A stretch of DNA of 64,000 nucleotides from Pseudemcibacter sp038106445 (GTDB lineage: Bacteria > Pseudomonadota > Alphaproteobacteria > Sphingomonadales > Emcibacteraceae): contig JAYODU010000010.1 in NCBI GenBank assembly GCA_038106445.1, forward strand, positions 1 through 64,000, given 5' to 3'. The notes under the pieces are model-generated. The model searched no databases, was not told the origin of the DNA, and worked only from the letters and a program-made list of their open reading frames with translations. The translations under genes and the position numbers were made by a program. Below are positions 17,591-26,401 of this stretch, piece by piece (the stretch's first letter is position 1; the number at the start of each line of letters is the position of its first letter).

Positions 17591-18474
17591 TAACGATATC
17601 CTTCCGCGATCAGTTTTAGATATTGGCCGTACCCGGTATTTTTTAGTTCATTTGCCCGCGCATTTAACTGCTCAGTATCAAGCCAGCCTTTATAATAGGC
17701 GATTTCTTCCAGACAAGCGAGTTTGAATCCCTGACGTTTCTCAACGGTTTGTACAAAATGACCAGCTTCCATAAGGCTGTCATGTGTTCCTGTATCAAGC
17801 CAGGCAAAACCACGGCCAAGCAATGTAACTGATAAGTCGCCGCGCTTAAGATATGTGGAATTCACATCCGTGATTTCGAGCTCACCCCGTGCAGATGGTT
17901 TGATATTTTTGGCGATATCAATAACATTGTTATCATAAAAATATAATCCTGTAACAGCGTAGCTGGATTTCGGGTTTTTCGGTTTTTCTTCTAAACTTAA
18001 AGCATTTCCATTGGCATCAAACTCAACTACACCAAATCTTTCAGGATCGGACACATGATATCCGAAAACGGTGGCGCCGGATTGTTTGGTTGCAGCACGT
18101 TCAAGTTTGTTCGAGAAATGCTCTCCGAAGAAAATATTATCCCCCAGAACCAGACAGACATTATCATTTCCGATAAAATCCTCGCCAATCAGAAAGGCCT
18201 GCGCAAGCCCGTCCGGGGATGGCTGAACCGCATAGGAAAATGAAACACCGAACTGTTCACCATTTCCAAGAAGTCGTTTATATCCATCAATATCCACTGG
18301 TGTGGAAATAATCAGAATTTCATTTATGCCGGATAGCATTAGCACCGAAATCGGGTAATAGATCATGGGTTTGTCGTATATCGGAAGAAGCTGTTTTGAT
18401 ACGCCACGGGTTATAGGATGTAGCCGTGATCCAGAACCACCGGCCAGTACAATGCCTTTATACTTTTTTGCCAT
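17590..18474 (-). CDS. rfbA: Glucose-1-phosphate thymidylyltransferase
   Basis: A 294-aa nucleotidyltransferase making dTDP-glucose from dTTP and glucose-1-phosphate. The signature GIVLAGGSGSRLHPIT is at the N-terminus. LLPIYDKPMIYYPISVLM, VCLVLGDNIFFG, the VVEFDANGNALSLEEKPKNPKS sugar-binding stretch and LGRGFAWLDTGTHDSL follow. Normal length. Middle gene of the rfbBAC operon, 15 bp after rfbB and overlapping rfbC by one base. Confidence 0.96.
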   Translation of the reverse strand: MAKKYKGIVLAGGSGSRLHPITRGVSKQLLPIYDKPMIYYPISVLMLSGINEILIISTPVDIDGYKRLLGNGEQFGVSFSYAVQPSPDGLAQAFLIGEDFIGNDNVCLVLGDNIFFGEHFSNKLERAATKQSGATVFGYHVSDPERFGVVEFDANGNALSLEEKPKNPKSSYAVTGLYFYDNNVIDIAKNIKPSARGELEITDVNSTYLKRGDLSVTLLGRGFAWLDTGTHDSLMEAGHFVQTVEKRQGFKLACLEEIAYYKGWLDTEQLNARANELKNTGYGQYLKLIAEGYR

Positions 18475-18489
18475 TTCCTGTCCCCTTCC

Positions 18490-19545
18490 TTATCCCAATC
18501 GTTCCAATTTGTAATCACCACTTAAAACACGCTGCCACCAGACGCGATTTTCAAGATACCATAATACCGTTTTTCGCATTCCTGTTTCGAATGTTTCTTC
18601 CGGTACCCATCCAAGATCATTTTTAATTTTCCCTACGTCTATCGCATAGCGTACGTCGTGACCGGGATGATCTTTAACAAATTCGATCAGGTCACTGTAA
18701 TTTTTAACAGATGCCGGCTTTTCAGGGGTCAGTTCTTCAAGCAAACCACAAATTGTGTGAACAACACTAAGATTGGTTTTTTCATTATGCCCGCCAATAT
18801 TATAGGTTTCCCCTGTCTTTCCATCCAATGCAACTTTACAAAGTGCACGGGCATGATCATCAACATAAAGCCAGTCTCTGATTTGTTGTCCGTCCCCATA
18901 AACAGGCAAAGGTTTTCCGGAAAGCGCATTTAAAATCATATGTGGGATTAGTTTTTCAGGAAACTGGTATGCGCCGTAATTATTGGAACAATTTGTTATG
19001 ATGGTTGGTAGTCCGAAAGTCCGTTGCCAGGCACGTACCAAATGATCGGAGCTGGCCTTTGATGCAGAGTAAGGTGAACTGGGATCATATGAGGTTGTTT
19101 CCAGAAACAGATCATCGCTTCCGCCAAGGTCGCCATATACTTCATCGGTTGAAACATGATGAAATCGGAATGTTGATTTACTGCTATCTTCAAGAGTGTC
19201 CCAATAATGACGGGCCACTTCCAAAAGACAGTAAGTGCCGACAATATTAGTTTGAATAAAGTCGCCGGGACCGTCAATTGAGCGATCGACAAGTGATCCT
19301 GCTGCGAGATGCATGATGATGTCAGGGGCAAAATCTTCGATCACTTTTCGCAGGGAATTTTTATCGCAAATGTCAGTCTGCGAAAATGAGTAGCGGATTG
19401 AAGTGGCAACATCGGCTAGCGAATCCAGATTTCCGGCGTATGTGAGTTTATCGATGTTTAGTACCGAATGCGCTGTATTTTTAATTAGGTGCCGAATGAC
19501 GGTACTACCTATAAAACCGGCGCCACCGGTGATAGCAAATTTCAT
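18490..19545 (-). CDS. rfbB: dTDP-glucose 4,6-dehydratase
   Basis: A 351-aa extended SDR that makes dTDP-4-keto-6-deoxyglucose. It shows the NAD-binding GGAGFIGSTVIRHLI, HLAAGSLVDRSIDGP, HVSTDEVYGDLG, and the catalytic YxxxK in YSASKASSDHLV, followed by NCSNNYGAYQFPEKLIP. First gene of the rfbBAC operon; its promoter must lie in the AT-rich interval at 19546-19950. The start gives the expected MKFAITGGAGFIG N-terminus. Confidence 0.96.
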   Translation of the reverse strand: MKFAITGGAGFIGSTVIRHLIKNTAHSVLNIDKLTYAGNLDSLADVATSIRYSFSQTDICDKNSLRKVIEDFAPDIIMHLAAGSLVDRSIDGPGDFIQTNIVGTYCLLEVARHYWDTLEDSSKSTFRFHHVSTDEVYGDLGGSDDLFLETTSYDPSSPYSASKASSDHLVRAWQRTFGLPTIITNCSNNYGAYQFPEKLIPHMILNALSGKPLPVYGDGQQIRDWLYVDDHARALCKVALDGKTGETYNIGGHNEKTNLSVVHTICGLLEELTPEKPASVKNYSDLIEFVKDHPGHDVRYAIDVGKIKNDLGWVPEETFETGMRKTVLWYLENRVWWQRVLSGDYKLERLG

Positions 19546-19950
19546 TTTGCGTCCTCATTTTGTTATTGATTGGATATACTTAGATATAGATGTGAACAAA
19601 CTCTTTCTATTTCTAAAATTGTATTTTTATTGTTCACTTAAGCCAAATTACATAAATGATGCTATCTTTTTGACATTCTAATTAAAATAAGGTTACACTA
19701 TAACGGCTTAGTGGGAAAAAAGCACAAAATGTTGTTTAGTTGATAATTTGAATAATAATATATTAATATTATACAAATTTGAAGAAAAATGTTTCATGAT
19801 AATAATTATTTTAGAATAAAATTCTAAAAAATTCTCAATTTCAATGAAAATTTAGAATAAATATATCTTGACTAATATGAATATTTGACCATCTGCAACT
19901 GGTGGGGTTCAGGCTTTATATTAAGCGCTGCTTTATGAAGGAAATAAATT
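19546..19950. other. AT-rich divergent intergenic region (rfbB / tcyP)
   Basis: 405 bp with no convincing gene, very AT-rich. A possible plus-strand sigma70 promoter is TTGACA (19670-19675), 18-bp spacer, TACACT (19694-19699), which would give tcyP a leader of about 245 nt. Three copies of an 8-bp element TTTAGAAT/ATTCTAAA occur: an inverted pair at 19810-19817 and 19821-19828 and a third copy at 19851-19858, possibly a regulator site. I see no terminator or recognisable riboswitch. Confidence 0.45.
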
Positions 19951-21318
19951 ATGTCGATAGAAGTAATTTTAAATTTAGTAGTTTTCGTAGGAATATTATT
20001 TTTGCTCTGGAAATTCAGCCAGGGTGATATGAAATTATCACGAAAAGTAATTATGGGTTTATTTGCCGGGGTGGCATTCGGTTTTGCCCTGCAATTATTA
20101 TATGGTGGCAGCGGAACAATCAGAGCCACGCTTGAATGGACCAATGTGGTCGCGAATGGCTATATCAGCTTATTATATATGGTGATTATGCCGCTTATTG
20201 TGATTTCGATGATTGCGGCCGTGACCCGTATTGATCAGGTTGCCTCACTTGGCAAGATTGGTGGATCCGTGGTCGGTGTGCTTGTCTTTACGACCATGAT
20301 TTCAGCGGTTGTAGCCATTGTAATTACCGGGGTTTTTGACCTTTCAGCAGAAGGACTCATTAGTGGGGACCGTGAAGCTGCAAGGCTTGCATCCATTGAA
20401 GGCAGACAGGGTAGCGTCGCCGCTAATAGTGTTCCTTCGATGCTTGTATCCTTTATACCAAGAAATGTGTTTTCAAGTTTGGCCGGTGCAGCGGGCCCGA
20501 TGTCTATAATTTCTGTCGTGGTCTTTTCAATCCTGTTTGGTGTTGCAGCACTGAAAGCAACAAACGAACATCCTGAACACAAAGAAGCGTTCTCAAAAGG
20601 CGTTGATGTTATTCAGGCTGTTATAATGAAGCTGGTTCAAATGATTATGGCGTTTACACCATACGGTGTGATGGCATTGATGGTCAGGGTGGTTGCGAGT
20701 TCAAATCTTGCGGATATTCTTAATCTTGCAAAATTTATCATCGCATCTTATGTGGCGATTGGCATCATGTTTGTTGTGCACGGGCTTCTTTTAAGTCTTG
20801 TTGGCTTTAATCCGAAGAAGTTTTTCAGCGGTGTTTATGATGTGCTGGTATTTGCCTTTACGTCCAGAAGTTCCGCAGCCTGTATTCCGCTTAACGTTCA
20901 GGCGCAGACAACCAGACTGGGTGTGCCAAAAGCGATTGCCAATATAGCAGCAACGTTCGGCGCTACAATTGGCCAAAACGGATGTGCGGGCATTTACCCG
21001 ACCATGCTGGCTCTGATGGTTGCACCTACAGTTGGTGTTGAGGTTGATCTTGCCTTCATGGCAATGCTTGTGGGGATCGTCACGATAAGTTCATTTGGCG
21101 TTGCAGGCATCGGTGGTGGTGCGACATTTTCGGCGATGATTGTGTTGCCGGCAATGGGTCTACCGATTGAAATTGTGGCTCTGCTGATTTCAATTGAACC
21201 GCTTATTGACATGGCGCGCACAGCACTTAACGTGAACGGTGCGATGACAGCGGGTGTAATTACCAGCCGATTTGTGAAAGTTGCCGACACAGACGCGGCA
21301 GAACAGCCCGCTGAGTAA
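19951..21318 (+). CDS. tcyP: L-cystine/dicarboxylate symporter family transporter (TcyP type)
   Basis: A 455-aa inner-membrane cation symporter of the DAACS family. The segment SRSSAACIPLNVQAQTTRLG, then FGATIGQNGCAGIYPTMLA, is typical of TcyP-type cystine transporters rather than DctA or GltP. Hydrophobic helices run throughout and the substrate-site hairpins (SSFGVAGIGGGATF; IDMARTALNVNGAM) are present. It stands alone behind a long AT-rich leader and ends in a strong terminator. Import of L-cystine is inferred from family resemblance; an amino-acid or dicarboxylate substrate cannot be excluded. Confidence 0.85.
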   Translation: MSIEVILNLVVFVGILFLLWKFSQGDMKLSRKVIMGLFAGVAFGFALQLLYGGSGTIRATLEWTNVVANGYISLLYMVIMPLIVISMIAAVTRIDQVASLGKIGGSVVGVLVFTTMISAVVAIVITGVFDLSAEGLISGDREAARLASIEGRQGSVAANSVPSMLVSFIPRNVFSSLAGAAGPMSIISVVVFSILFGVAALKATNEHPEHKEAFSKGVDVIQAVIMKLVQMIMAFTPYGVMALMVRVVASSNLADILNLAKFIIASYVAIGIMFVVHGLLLSLVGFNPKKFFSGVYDVLVFAFTSRSSAACIPLNVQAQTTRLGVPKAIANIAATFGATIGQNGCAGIYPTMLALMVAPTVGVEVDLAFMAMLVGIVTISSFGVAGIGGGATFSAMIVLPAMGLPIEIVALLISIEPLIDMARTALNVNGAMTAGVITSRFVKVADTDAAEQPAE

Positions 21319-21339
21319 TTCTGATCAAATAATAAGGGG

Positions 21340-21371
21340 ACGGCGTGAGCAAATGATCACGCCGTTTTTTT
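21340..21371 (+). terminator. Rho-independent terminator after tcyP
   Basis: A perfect 9-bp stem ACGGCGTGA (21340-21348) / TCACGCCGT (21357-21365) with an 8-nt loop, followed by a run of seven T. It starts 22 bp after the tcyP stop. Confidence 0.93.
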
Positions 21372-21478
21372 GTCGAAATGCAATCATTATTAAATAACAT
21401 AAGAAACTGCAGAATTTGTGAAGCACATTTACCACTTGGACCGCGTCCGGTGGATGTAAAATTTGGAAGGATTTAAAA

Positions 21479-22108
21479 ATGCCAGCAGTTGATCAGCTTA
21501 TACCGTTTTTTATTGCCGCCGTTATATTTGCATTTATTCCTGGGCCGGCAATTCTTTATACAGCAGCCCAGACAATGGCCAAGGGTAAAAGAGGCGGCGC
21601 CTTTGCTGCATTTGGTATACATATAGGAGGACTTTTCCATATTATTGCCGCCGCGGCAGGGCTATCGGCTGTTTTTAACCATGCGCCGATTGCCTATACG
21701 GTTCTTAAAGTTTGTGGTGCGCTATATCTGATCTGGTTGGGGATTGAGATAATTCGTGGAAAGCTTGATACAAGCGAACTTCCGCACATGAAAGATCACC
21801 TTAAAAAGAAGGTTTTTATCGATAGTATGATGGTGGAAATACTAAATCCAAAGGTGATAATTTTCTATATCGCCTTTCTGCCCCAATTTGTTGATCCGGC
21901 TGCCAGCTATCCGTTATGGCTTCAGTTTATTATTCTTGGCACAATCAATAATATTTTATTCACTATCGTCGATATCTGCGTGATTTTTCTAACATCTGCC
22001 GTTATAAGTGGGCTTAAGAAATCAGCGAGAAGCCAAAAAATTGTGCGATGGGTCTCAGGGTCAACTTTAATGGGACTTGGCATTAATCTGGCCGTATCCG
22101 AAAGATAG
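21479..22108 (+). CDS. LysE/RhtB family amino acid exporter
   Basis: A 209-aa inner-membrane exporter with about six hydrophobic segments. The family start is present (VIFAFIPGPAILYTAAQTMAKGKRGG), as is the LDTSELPHMKDHL loop followed by a VEILNPKVIIFYIAFLPQFV motif. Full length. The ATG follows a clear GGAAGG site; a small GC hairpin (21432-21453) sits just upstream of that site and might affect initiation. Exported substrate (for example homoserine, threonine or another amino acid) is not determinable. Confidence 0.9.
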   Translation: MPAVDQLIPFFIAAVIFAFIPGPAILYTAAQTMAKGKRGGAFAAFGIHIGGLFHIIAAAAGLSAVFNHAPIAYTVLKVCGALYLIWLGIEIIRGKLDTSELPHMKDHLKKKVFIDSMMVEILNPKVIIFYIAFLPQFVDPAASYPLWLQFIILGTINNILFTIVDICVIFLTSAVISGLKKSARSQKIVRWVSGSTLMGLGINLAVSER

Positions 22109-22127
22109 ATAAAGAGGAAGTATAGAA

Positions 22128-23327
22128 ATGCTGTTTAGTGGTTTGGCTGAAGTCGGTGATGATCCGATCCTGCAAGTTTCAACAATGTATAAAGCATCGA
22201 ATGATCCCAACAAGGTGGATCTTGGTGTTGGTGTATATAAGGATGCGGATGGTAACACGGCAATTCTGAATAGTGTTAAAAAAGCAGAACAGTATCTGGT
22301 GGATCATCAGGATACAAAAACCTATCTGTCCCCGGCAGGAAATCCTGAATTTAACAAACTGATACAGGATATGCTTATCGGTGCTGATCATCCCGCAGTT
22401 GGTGAGAAGCGTGTTTCAACATATCAGACACCAGGTGGAACTGGAGGTGTCAGGATTGGGCTAGAATTTGTAAAAGCATGTAATCCAAATGCAAATGTAT
22501 GGATATCAAACCCTACATGGCCAAACCATACGGCTATTACAAAATCGCTGGGCCTTACTCCGAAACAATATCGATATTATGATATTAAACAGGGCACATT
22601 TCAGTATCAGGAAATGTTTGATGATCTTTCTGGCACAGGGGAAGGTGATGTGATCATCCTGCATGGATGCTGTCACAATGCGTCTGGTGCTGATTTAACC
22701 AATGCGCAGTGGGATGAGGTTGCGGCAATGATGCTTGAAAAAGGACTGGTTCCTTTGGTTGACTTCGCTTATCAGGGTTTTGGTGATGGCATTGAAGAAG
22801 ACACATACGCCGCCAAAGTCATGAGCACGAAATTACCGGAAGCTTTGATCGCCAGTTCATGTTCAAAAAACTTTGCGATGTATCGGGACCGTGCTGGTGC
22901 GATTACGCTGGTTTCATCTGATGCAACGGAACATGTAAAAAATACATCACACTTGCTCAGTGCTGTTCGGGCAACCTATTCAATGCCGCCTGATCATGGT
23001 GCGGCGGTTGTTGCGCATATTCTTGGAACGCCGGCGCTTAAGGCAGAATGGATCGCAGAAGTGGATGAAATGCGTGAACGGGTAAAAAAAATGCGCCGTT
23101 TGTTTGTGAAGAAAATGAACGAAAAAGCACCCAATAGTGGCTTTGGCTATATAGCTGAACAAAAAGGAATGTTTTCATATCTAACACTTACCCCGGAACA
23201 AATTCAGACACTGATCAATAAACATAGTATTTTCTTTATGGGTAATGGCCGTGTTAATATGGCGGGTCTTACAGAAAAAAATATCGACTATGTAACGGAT
23301 GCGGTTGCATCACTGTTCAGGTCATAG
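22128..23327 (+). CDS. Aromatic/aspartate aminotransferase (class I, AspC/TyrB type)
   Basis: A 399-aa PLP aminotransferase of the Ia subgroup. Motifs are VDLGVGVYKDADG, TPGGTGGVRIG, WISNPTWPNH, LHGCCHNASGADLT, DFAYQGFGDG, and the PLP lysine in SSCSKNFAMYRDRAG. It catalyses transamination of aspartate or aromatic amino acids with 2-oxoglutarate; sequence alone does not separate AspC from TyrB. Starts 19 bp after the lysE-type gene and precedes dapF by 35 bp, so the three could be cotranscribed. Confidence 0.92.
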   Translation: MLFSGLAEVGDDPILQVSTMYKASNDPNKVDLGVGVYKDADGNTAILNSVKKAEQYLVDHQDTKTYLSPAGNPEFNKLIQDMLIGADHPAVGEKRVSTYQTPGGTGGVRIGLEFVKACNPNANVWISNPTWPNHTAITKSLGLTPKQYRYYDIKQGTFQYQEMFDDLSGTGEGDVIILHGCCHNASGADLTNAQWDEVAAMMLEKGLVPLVDFAYQGFGDGIEEDTYAAKVMSTKLPEALIASSCSKNFAMYRDRAGAITLVSSDATEHVKNTSHLLSAVRATYSMPPDHGAAVVAHILGTPALKAEWIAEVDEMRERVKKMRRLFVKKMNEKAPNSGFGYIAEQKGMFSYLTLTPEQIQTLINKHSIFFMGNGRVNMAGLTEKNIDYVTDAVASLFRS

Positions 23328-23362
23328 GAAGCGCTTTGCAAAACTGGTTAAACATAGCCAAT

Positions 23363-24190
23363 ATGGGGCTTCCCTTCGTAAAAATGCAGGGGCTGGGTAA
23401 TCATTTTGTTATCATTGATGGACGGACCGACCCGTTTAGTCCTTCCGCGGATGAAATTACACGTATTTGTGACCCTAAAATTGGGATTGGCGCCGAACAG
23501 TTATTGGTTATTGAACCGGTAAGTAAGCATGGTGAAGGGGCATACGCACGGGTGCGTATCTATAATCCTGACGGTCCCGAAGTTGAAGCCTGCGGAAACG
23601 CCACTCGCTGCGTTGCGCTTCTCTTGTTTGAAGAAGCAGGGTTGGATGAACTGGGTCTTGAAATAAATTTTGAAATACTCCACTGCAAAAGAGACGGGAA
23701 CAACATCAGTGTGGAAATGCCCAAAATTTCGTTTGACTGGAAAGATGTTCCGCTCACTCATGAAATGGATACCCTTCATGTTGATATTCGTGATGACGGT
23801 GTCAGGGATGGTGTGGCGGTAAATGTTGCTAACCCGCATTTGGTTTTCTTTGTTGAAGACTTTGATGCAGTGGACCTTTCTGCGGTGGGAAGCCGTATCC
23901 AAAAACATGCATTTTTACCTGAATCTGCCAATGTGGGGCTTGCAGAAATCATTGATAATACCCGCATTAAATTTCAGGTTTACGAACGGCCCGGCATGCT
24001 GACGCAGGCTTGTGGAAGTGGATCCTGCGCTGTGGTTGCGGCGGCTCGGGCACGGGGGCTTATTACAGGAAGTCACGCCAATGTTGAAATGCCCGGTGGT
24101 ACATTAAAAATAACATATAAGGATGATCGGTCACCCGTCATGAGCGGCCCAGCTGAATTTTGCTTTAGCGGATATCTTACATGGTCATAA
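23363..24190 (+). CDS. dapF: Diaminopimelate epimerase
   Basis: A 275-aa PLP-independent epimerase converting LL- to meso-diaminopimelate for lysine and peptidoglycan. Both catalytic cysteines are visible, in EACGNATRC and QACGSGSC. The N-terminal signature reads KMQGLGNHFVIID, with H where D is usual. A longer reading could start at a TTG at 23336, but the ATG at 23363 gives the family-typical N-terminus MGLPFVKMQGLGN. It lies downstream of the aspartate/aromatic aminotransferase. Confidence 0.93.
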   Translation: MGLPFVKMQGLGNHFVIIDGRTDPFSPSADEITRICDPKIGIGAEQLLVIEPVSKHGEGAYARVRIYNPDGPEVEACGNATRCVALLLFEEAGLDELGLEINFEILHCKRDGNNISVEMPKISFDWKDVPLTHEMDTLHVDIRDDGVRDGVAVNVANPHLVFFVEDFDAVDLSAVGSRIQKHAFLPESANVGLAEIIDNTRIKFQVYERPGMLTQACGSGSCAVVAAARARGLITGSHANVEMPGGTLKITYKDDRSPVMSGPAEFCFSGYLTWS

Positions 24191-24223
24191 AAAAGGGCAT
24201 GGTAATTAAAAAAGGGAAAGATA

Positions 24224-25309
24224 ATGAAACAAGCATTTATAATAATTTTTGCATTTTTATTGGTATCATGCGGTACGGAAAATAATGCAAAAAAAACCAT
24301 GGAACAGAAACTGGCAGATGTTGACCAAATTTTTGCAGATTATGTAGGTGACGTACCCGGTGCGGCCGTCATGGTCATAAAGGACGGCGCCGTTATTATG
24401 CAAAAAGGTTACGGTATTGCCCATTTTGCCAGCAATTCACCGGTAACCAGTAAAACAGATTTTCGGTTGGCATCAGTAACCAAACAATTTACTGCCATGA
24501 GTATTTTGCAGTTAGTGGAGAAGGGTGATTTATCACTGGATACATCGTTAGCGGATATCTGGCCCGACTTCCCGGAATATGGACGTACGATTACTATTGA
24601 GCATCTTCTTAACCACACATCGGGCATTCAGGACTATGAAGGCATGGTACCCGATGATTTGGATCGTCAGGTTAAGGATGCCGATGTGCTTGATTATATG
24701 ATGAATGTTGATAGTGCGTATTTTGAGGTGGGCCAAAAACATCAATATAGCAACACTGCATATGCCATGCTCACACAGATACTTGAAAAAATAACAGGTA
24801 AGCCATTCAGGGAATATCTGAAGGAAAATATTTTTGATCCTATCGGTATGGATAATACCCTCGCATTTGAACAGGGGATCAACGAAGTGCCAAATCGCGC
24901 TTACGGCTATACCATTGAAGAAACCGGGATTATTGAAACGGATCAAAGCAAATGGAGTGCTGTTCTTGGGGATGGAGGGATTTATTCCAACCTTGAGGAT
25001 TTTTATAAATGGGATCAGGCCCTTTATACCGACAAACTGCTTGGGCAGCGTTATATGGACATGTTATTTACCAATTATAAGACTAACGATGGCGAATTTA
25101 TGGATTATGGTTATGGCTGGCGCCTTGAAAATTACAAGGGTATGGATGTGGTTTACCACACAGGCAGTTCAATCGGCTTTCGCAATATTTTCTACCGTAT
25201 TCCTTCAATGAATTTTTCACTACTGATTTTTAGAAATCGCGATCAGGGCGGCGAATTCAGCAGTCTGGAATATGCACATAATGTTGTGGATGTTTTCTTC
25301 AGTCAATAG
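24224..25309 (+). CDS. Serine hydrolase lipoprotein (class C beta-lactamase/PBP4-like fold)
   Basis: A 361-aa exported serine hydrolase. The N-terminus is a lipoprotein signal (lipobox LVSC, C16). The catalytic SxxK is S84-VTK87 in RLASVTKQFTA, the YxN motif is YSN in HQYSNTAYAML, and HTG occurs in VYHTGSSIGF. LLNHTSGIQDY is a family hallmark. It could be a peptidase or esterase acting in the envelope; there is no specific sign of antibiotic hydrolysis. The 3' end overlaps the convergent pyrC by 11 bp. Confidence 0.9.
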   Translation: MKQAFIIIFAFLLVSCGTENNAKKTMEQKLADVDQIFADYVGDVPGAAVMVIKDGAVIMQKGYGIAHFASNSPVTSKTDFRLASVTKQFTAMSILQLVEKGDLSLDTSLADIWPDFPEYGRTITIEHLLNHTSGIQDYEGMVPDDLDRQVKDADVLDYMMNVDSAYFEVGQKHQYSNTAYAMLTQILEKITGKPFREYLKENIFDPIGMDNTLAFEQGINEVPNRAYGYTIEETGIIETDQSKWSAVLGDGGIYSNLEDFYKWDQALYTDKLLGQRYMDMLFTNYKTNDGEFMDYGYGWRLENYKGMDVVYHTGSSIGFRNIFYRIPSMNFSLLIFRNRDQGGEFSSLEYAHNVVDVFFSQ

Positions 25310-26345
25310 ACCATGTGAGTTCGCCCCCCGCGCGAAACGGTACACATACTTCGTCGCCAAATGCAAATTCCTCGACGATTGTGGTAGGTTTTTTGACTAA
25401 TGTTATTTTTTCGCGATTGCGTGGCAAGCCGTAAAAATCGGGACCATTAAAGCTTGCGAATGCTTCGAGCCGATGAAGCGCGCCCGCTTTTTCAAAAATT
25501 TCTGCATAAAATTCTATGCCGCCATGAGCGGTATATATTCCGGCGCAGCCACAGGTATTTTCCTTGGTGGATTTTGTATGCGGGGCGCTGTCAGTGCCAA
25601 GGAAGAATTTATTATTGCCGCCTGTAGCAGCGTTGATCAGGGCTTCACGGTGTTTTTCCCGTTTTAAAACCGGCAGACAATAATGATGGGGGCGGATGCC
25701 TCCTTTAAAAAGCGCGTTGCGATTAAGCAGCATATGATGAGCTGTAATTGTCGCTCCCACATTTGTTGATGCAGTTTCAACAAGTTTTACGGCGTCTTCC
25801 GTCGTGATATGTTCAAATACCACCTTTAAATCCGGGAAGTTTTTGATGATGCCTTCAAGAAACTGATCGATAAAAACTTTTTCACGGTCAAAAATATCGA
25901 CACTCGGATCCGTGACCTCGCCATGTACAAGCAGCGGCATTCCTTCTTCTGCCATGGCTTCAAGCACATCATAACAGGCAACAATATCACTGACGCCCTT
26001 TGATGAATTGGTTGTTGCACCGGCGGGATACCATTTAACCGCATGTATAAAGCCACTATCGCGTGCTTTTTTAATTTCTGATGCGTTTGTTTTGTTGGTC
26101 AGATAAAGGGTCATAAGCGGATCGAACGTAAGCTTATATTCACTGGGAAGCGCATTAATGATACGGCCCCGATATTCTTCGGCAAGCTCTGTTGTTGTGA
26201 CTGGATCAACAAGGTTCGGCATTATAATCGCACGGGAAAACCGTTTGGTCGTATCTGCAAGAACGGACGGCAGAAATTTATTATCGCGAACATGAAGATG
26301 CCAGTCATCGGGTTTAACTATGGTAAGTTTTTTTGTATTCGTCAT
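25299..26345 (-). CDS. pyrC: Dihydroorotase (class II, PyrC)
   Basis: A 348-aa zinc amidohydrolase that closes N-carbamoyl-aspartate to dihydroorotate in pyrimidine synthesis. Metal ligands are the HLH of DDWHLHVRD, the carbamylated lysine in HAVKWYPAGAT, and histidines in LVHGEV and FEHITT; the substrate loop is FLGTDSAPHTKSTKE. The reading frame stays open eight codons upstream, but the ATG at 26345 gives the expected MTNTKKLTIVKPDDWHLH start. It stands between two serine-hydrolase genes without other pyr genes. Confidence 0.95.
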   Translation of the reverse strand: MTNTKKLTIVKPDDWHLHVRDNKFLPSVLADTTKRFSRAIIMPNLVDPVTTTELAEEYRGRIINALPSEYKLTFDPLMTLYLTNKTNASEIKKARDSGFIHAVKWYPAGATTNSSKGVSDIVACYDVLEAMAEEGMPLLVHGEVTDPSVDIFDREKVFIDQFLEGIIKNFPDLKVVFEHITTEDAVKLVETASTNVGATITAHHMLLNRNALFKGGIRPHHYCLPVLKREKHREALINAATGGNNKFFLGTDSAPHTKSTKENTCGCAGIYTAHGGIEFYAEIFEKAGALHRLEAFASFNGPDFYGLPRNREKITLVKKPTTIVEEFAFGDEVCVPFRAGGELTWSID

Positions 26346-26401
26346 TCGCAAATGTCCGGCAGCGGTCAATGTTTTTAAATTGATCGCACTCTTATCATAT
26401 T

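Noticed and set aside
21432..21453. Hairpin just upstream of the LysE-type gene as a riboswitch or attenuator.
   Set aside because: Only two 4-bp helices with an internal loop and no T-run; too weak to call.
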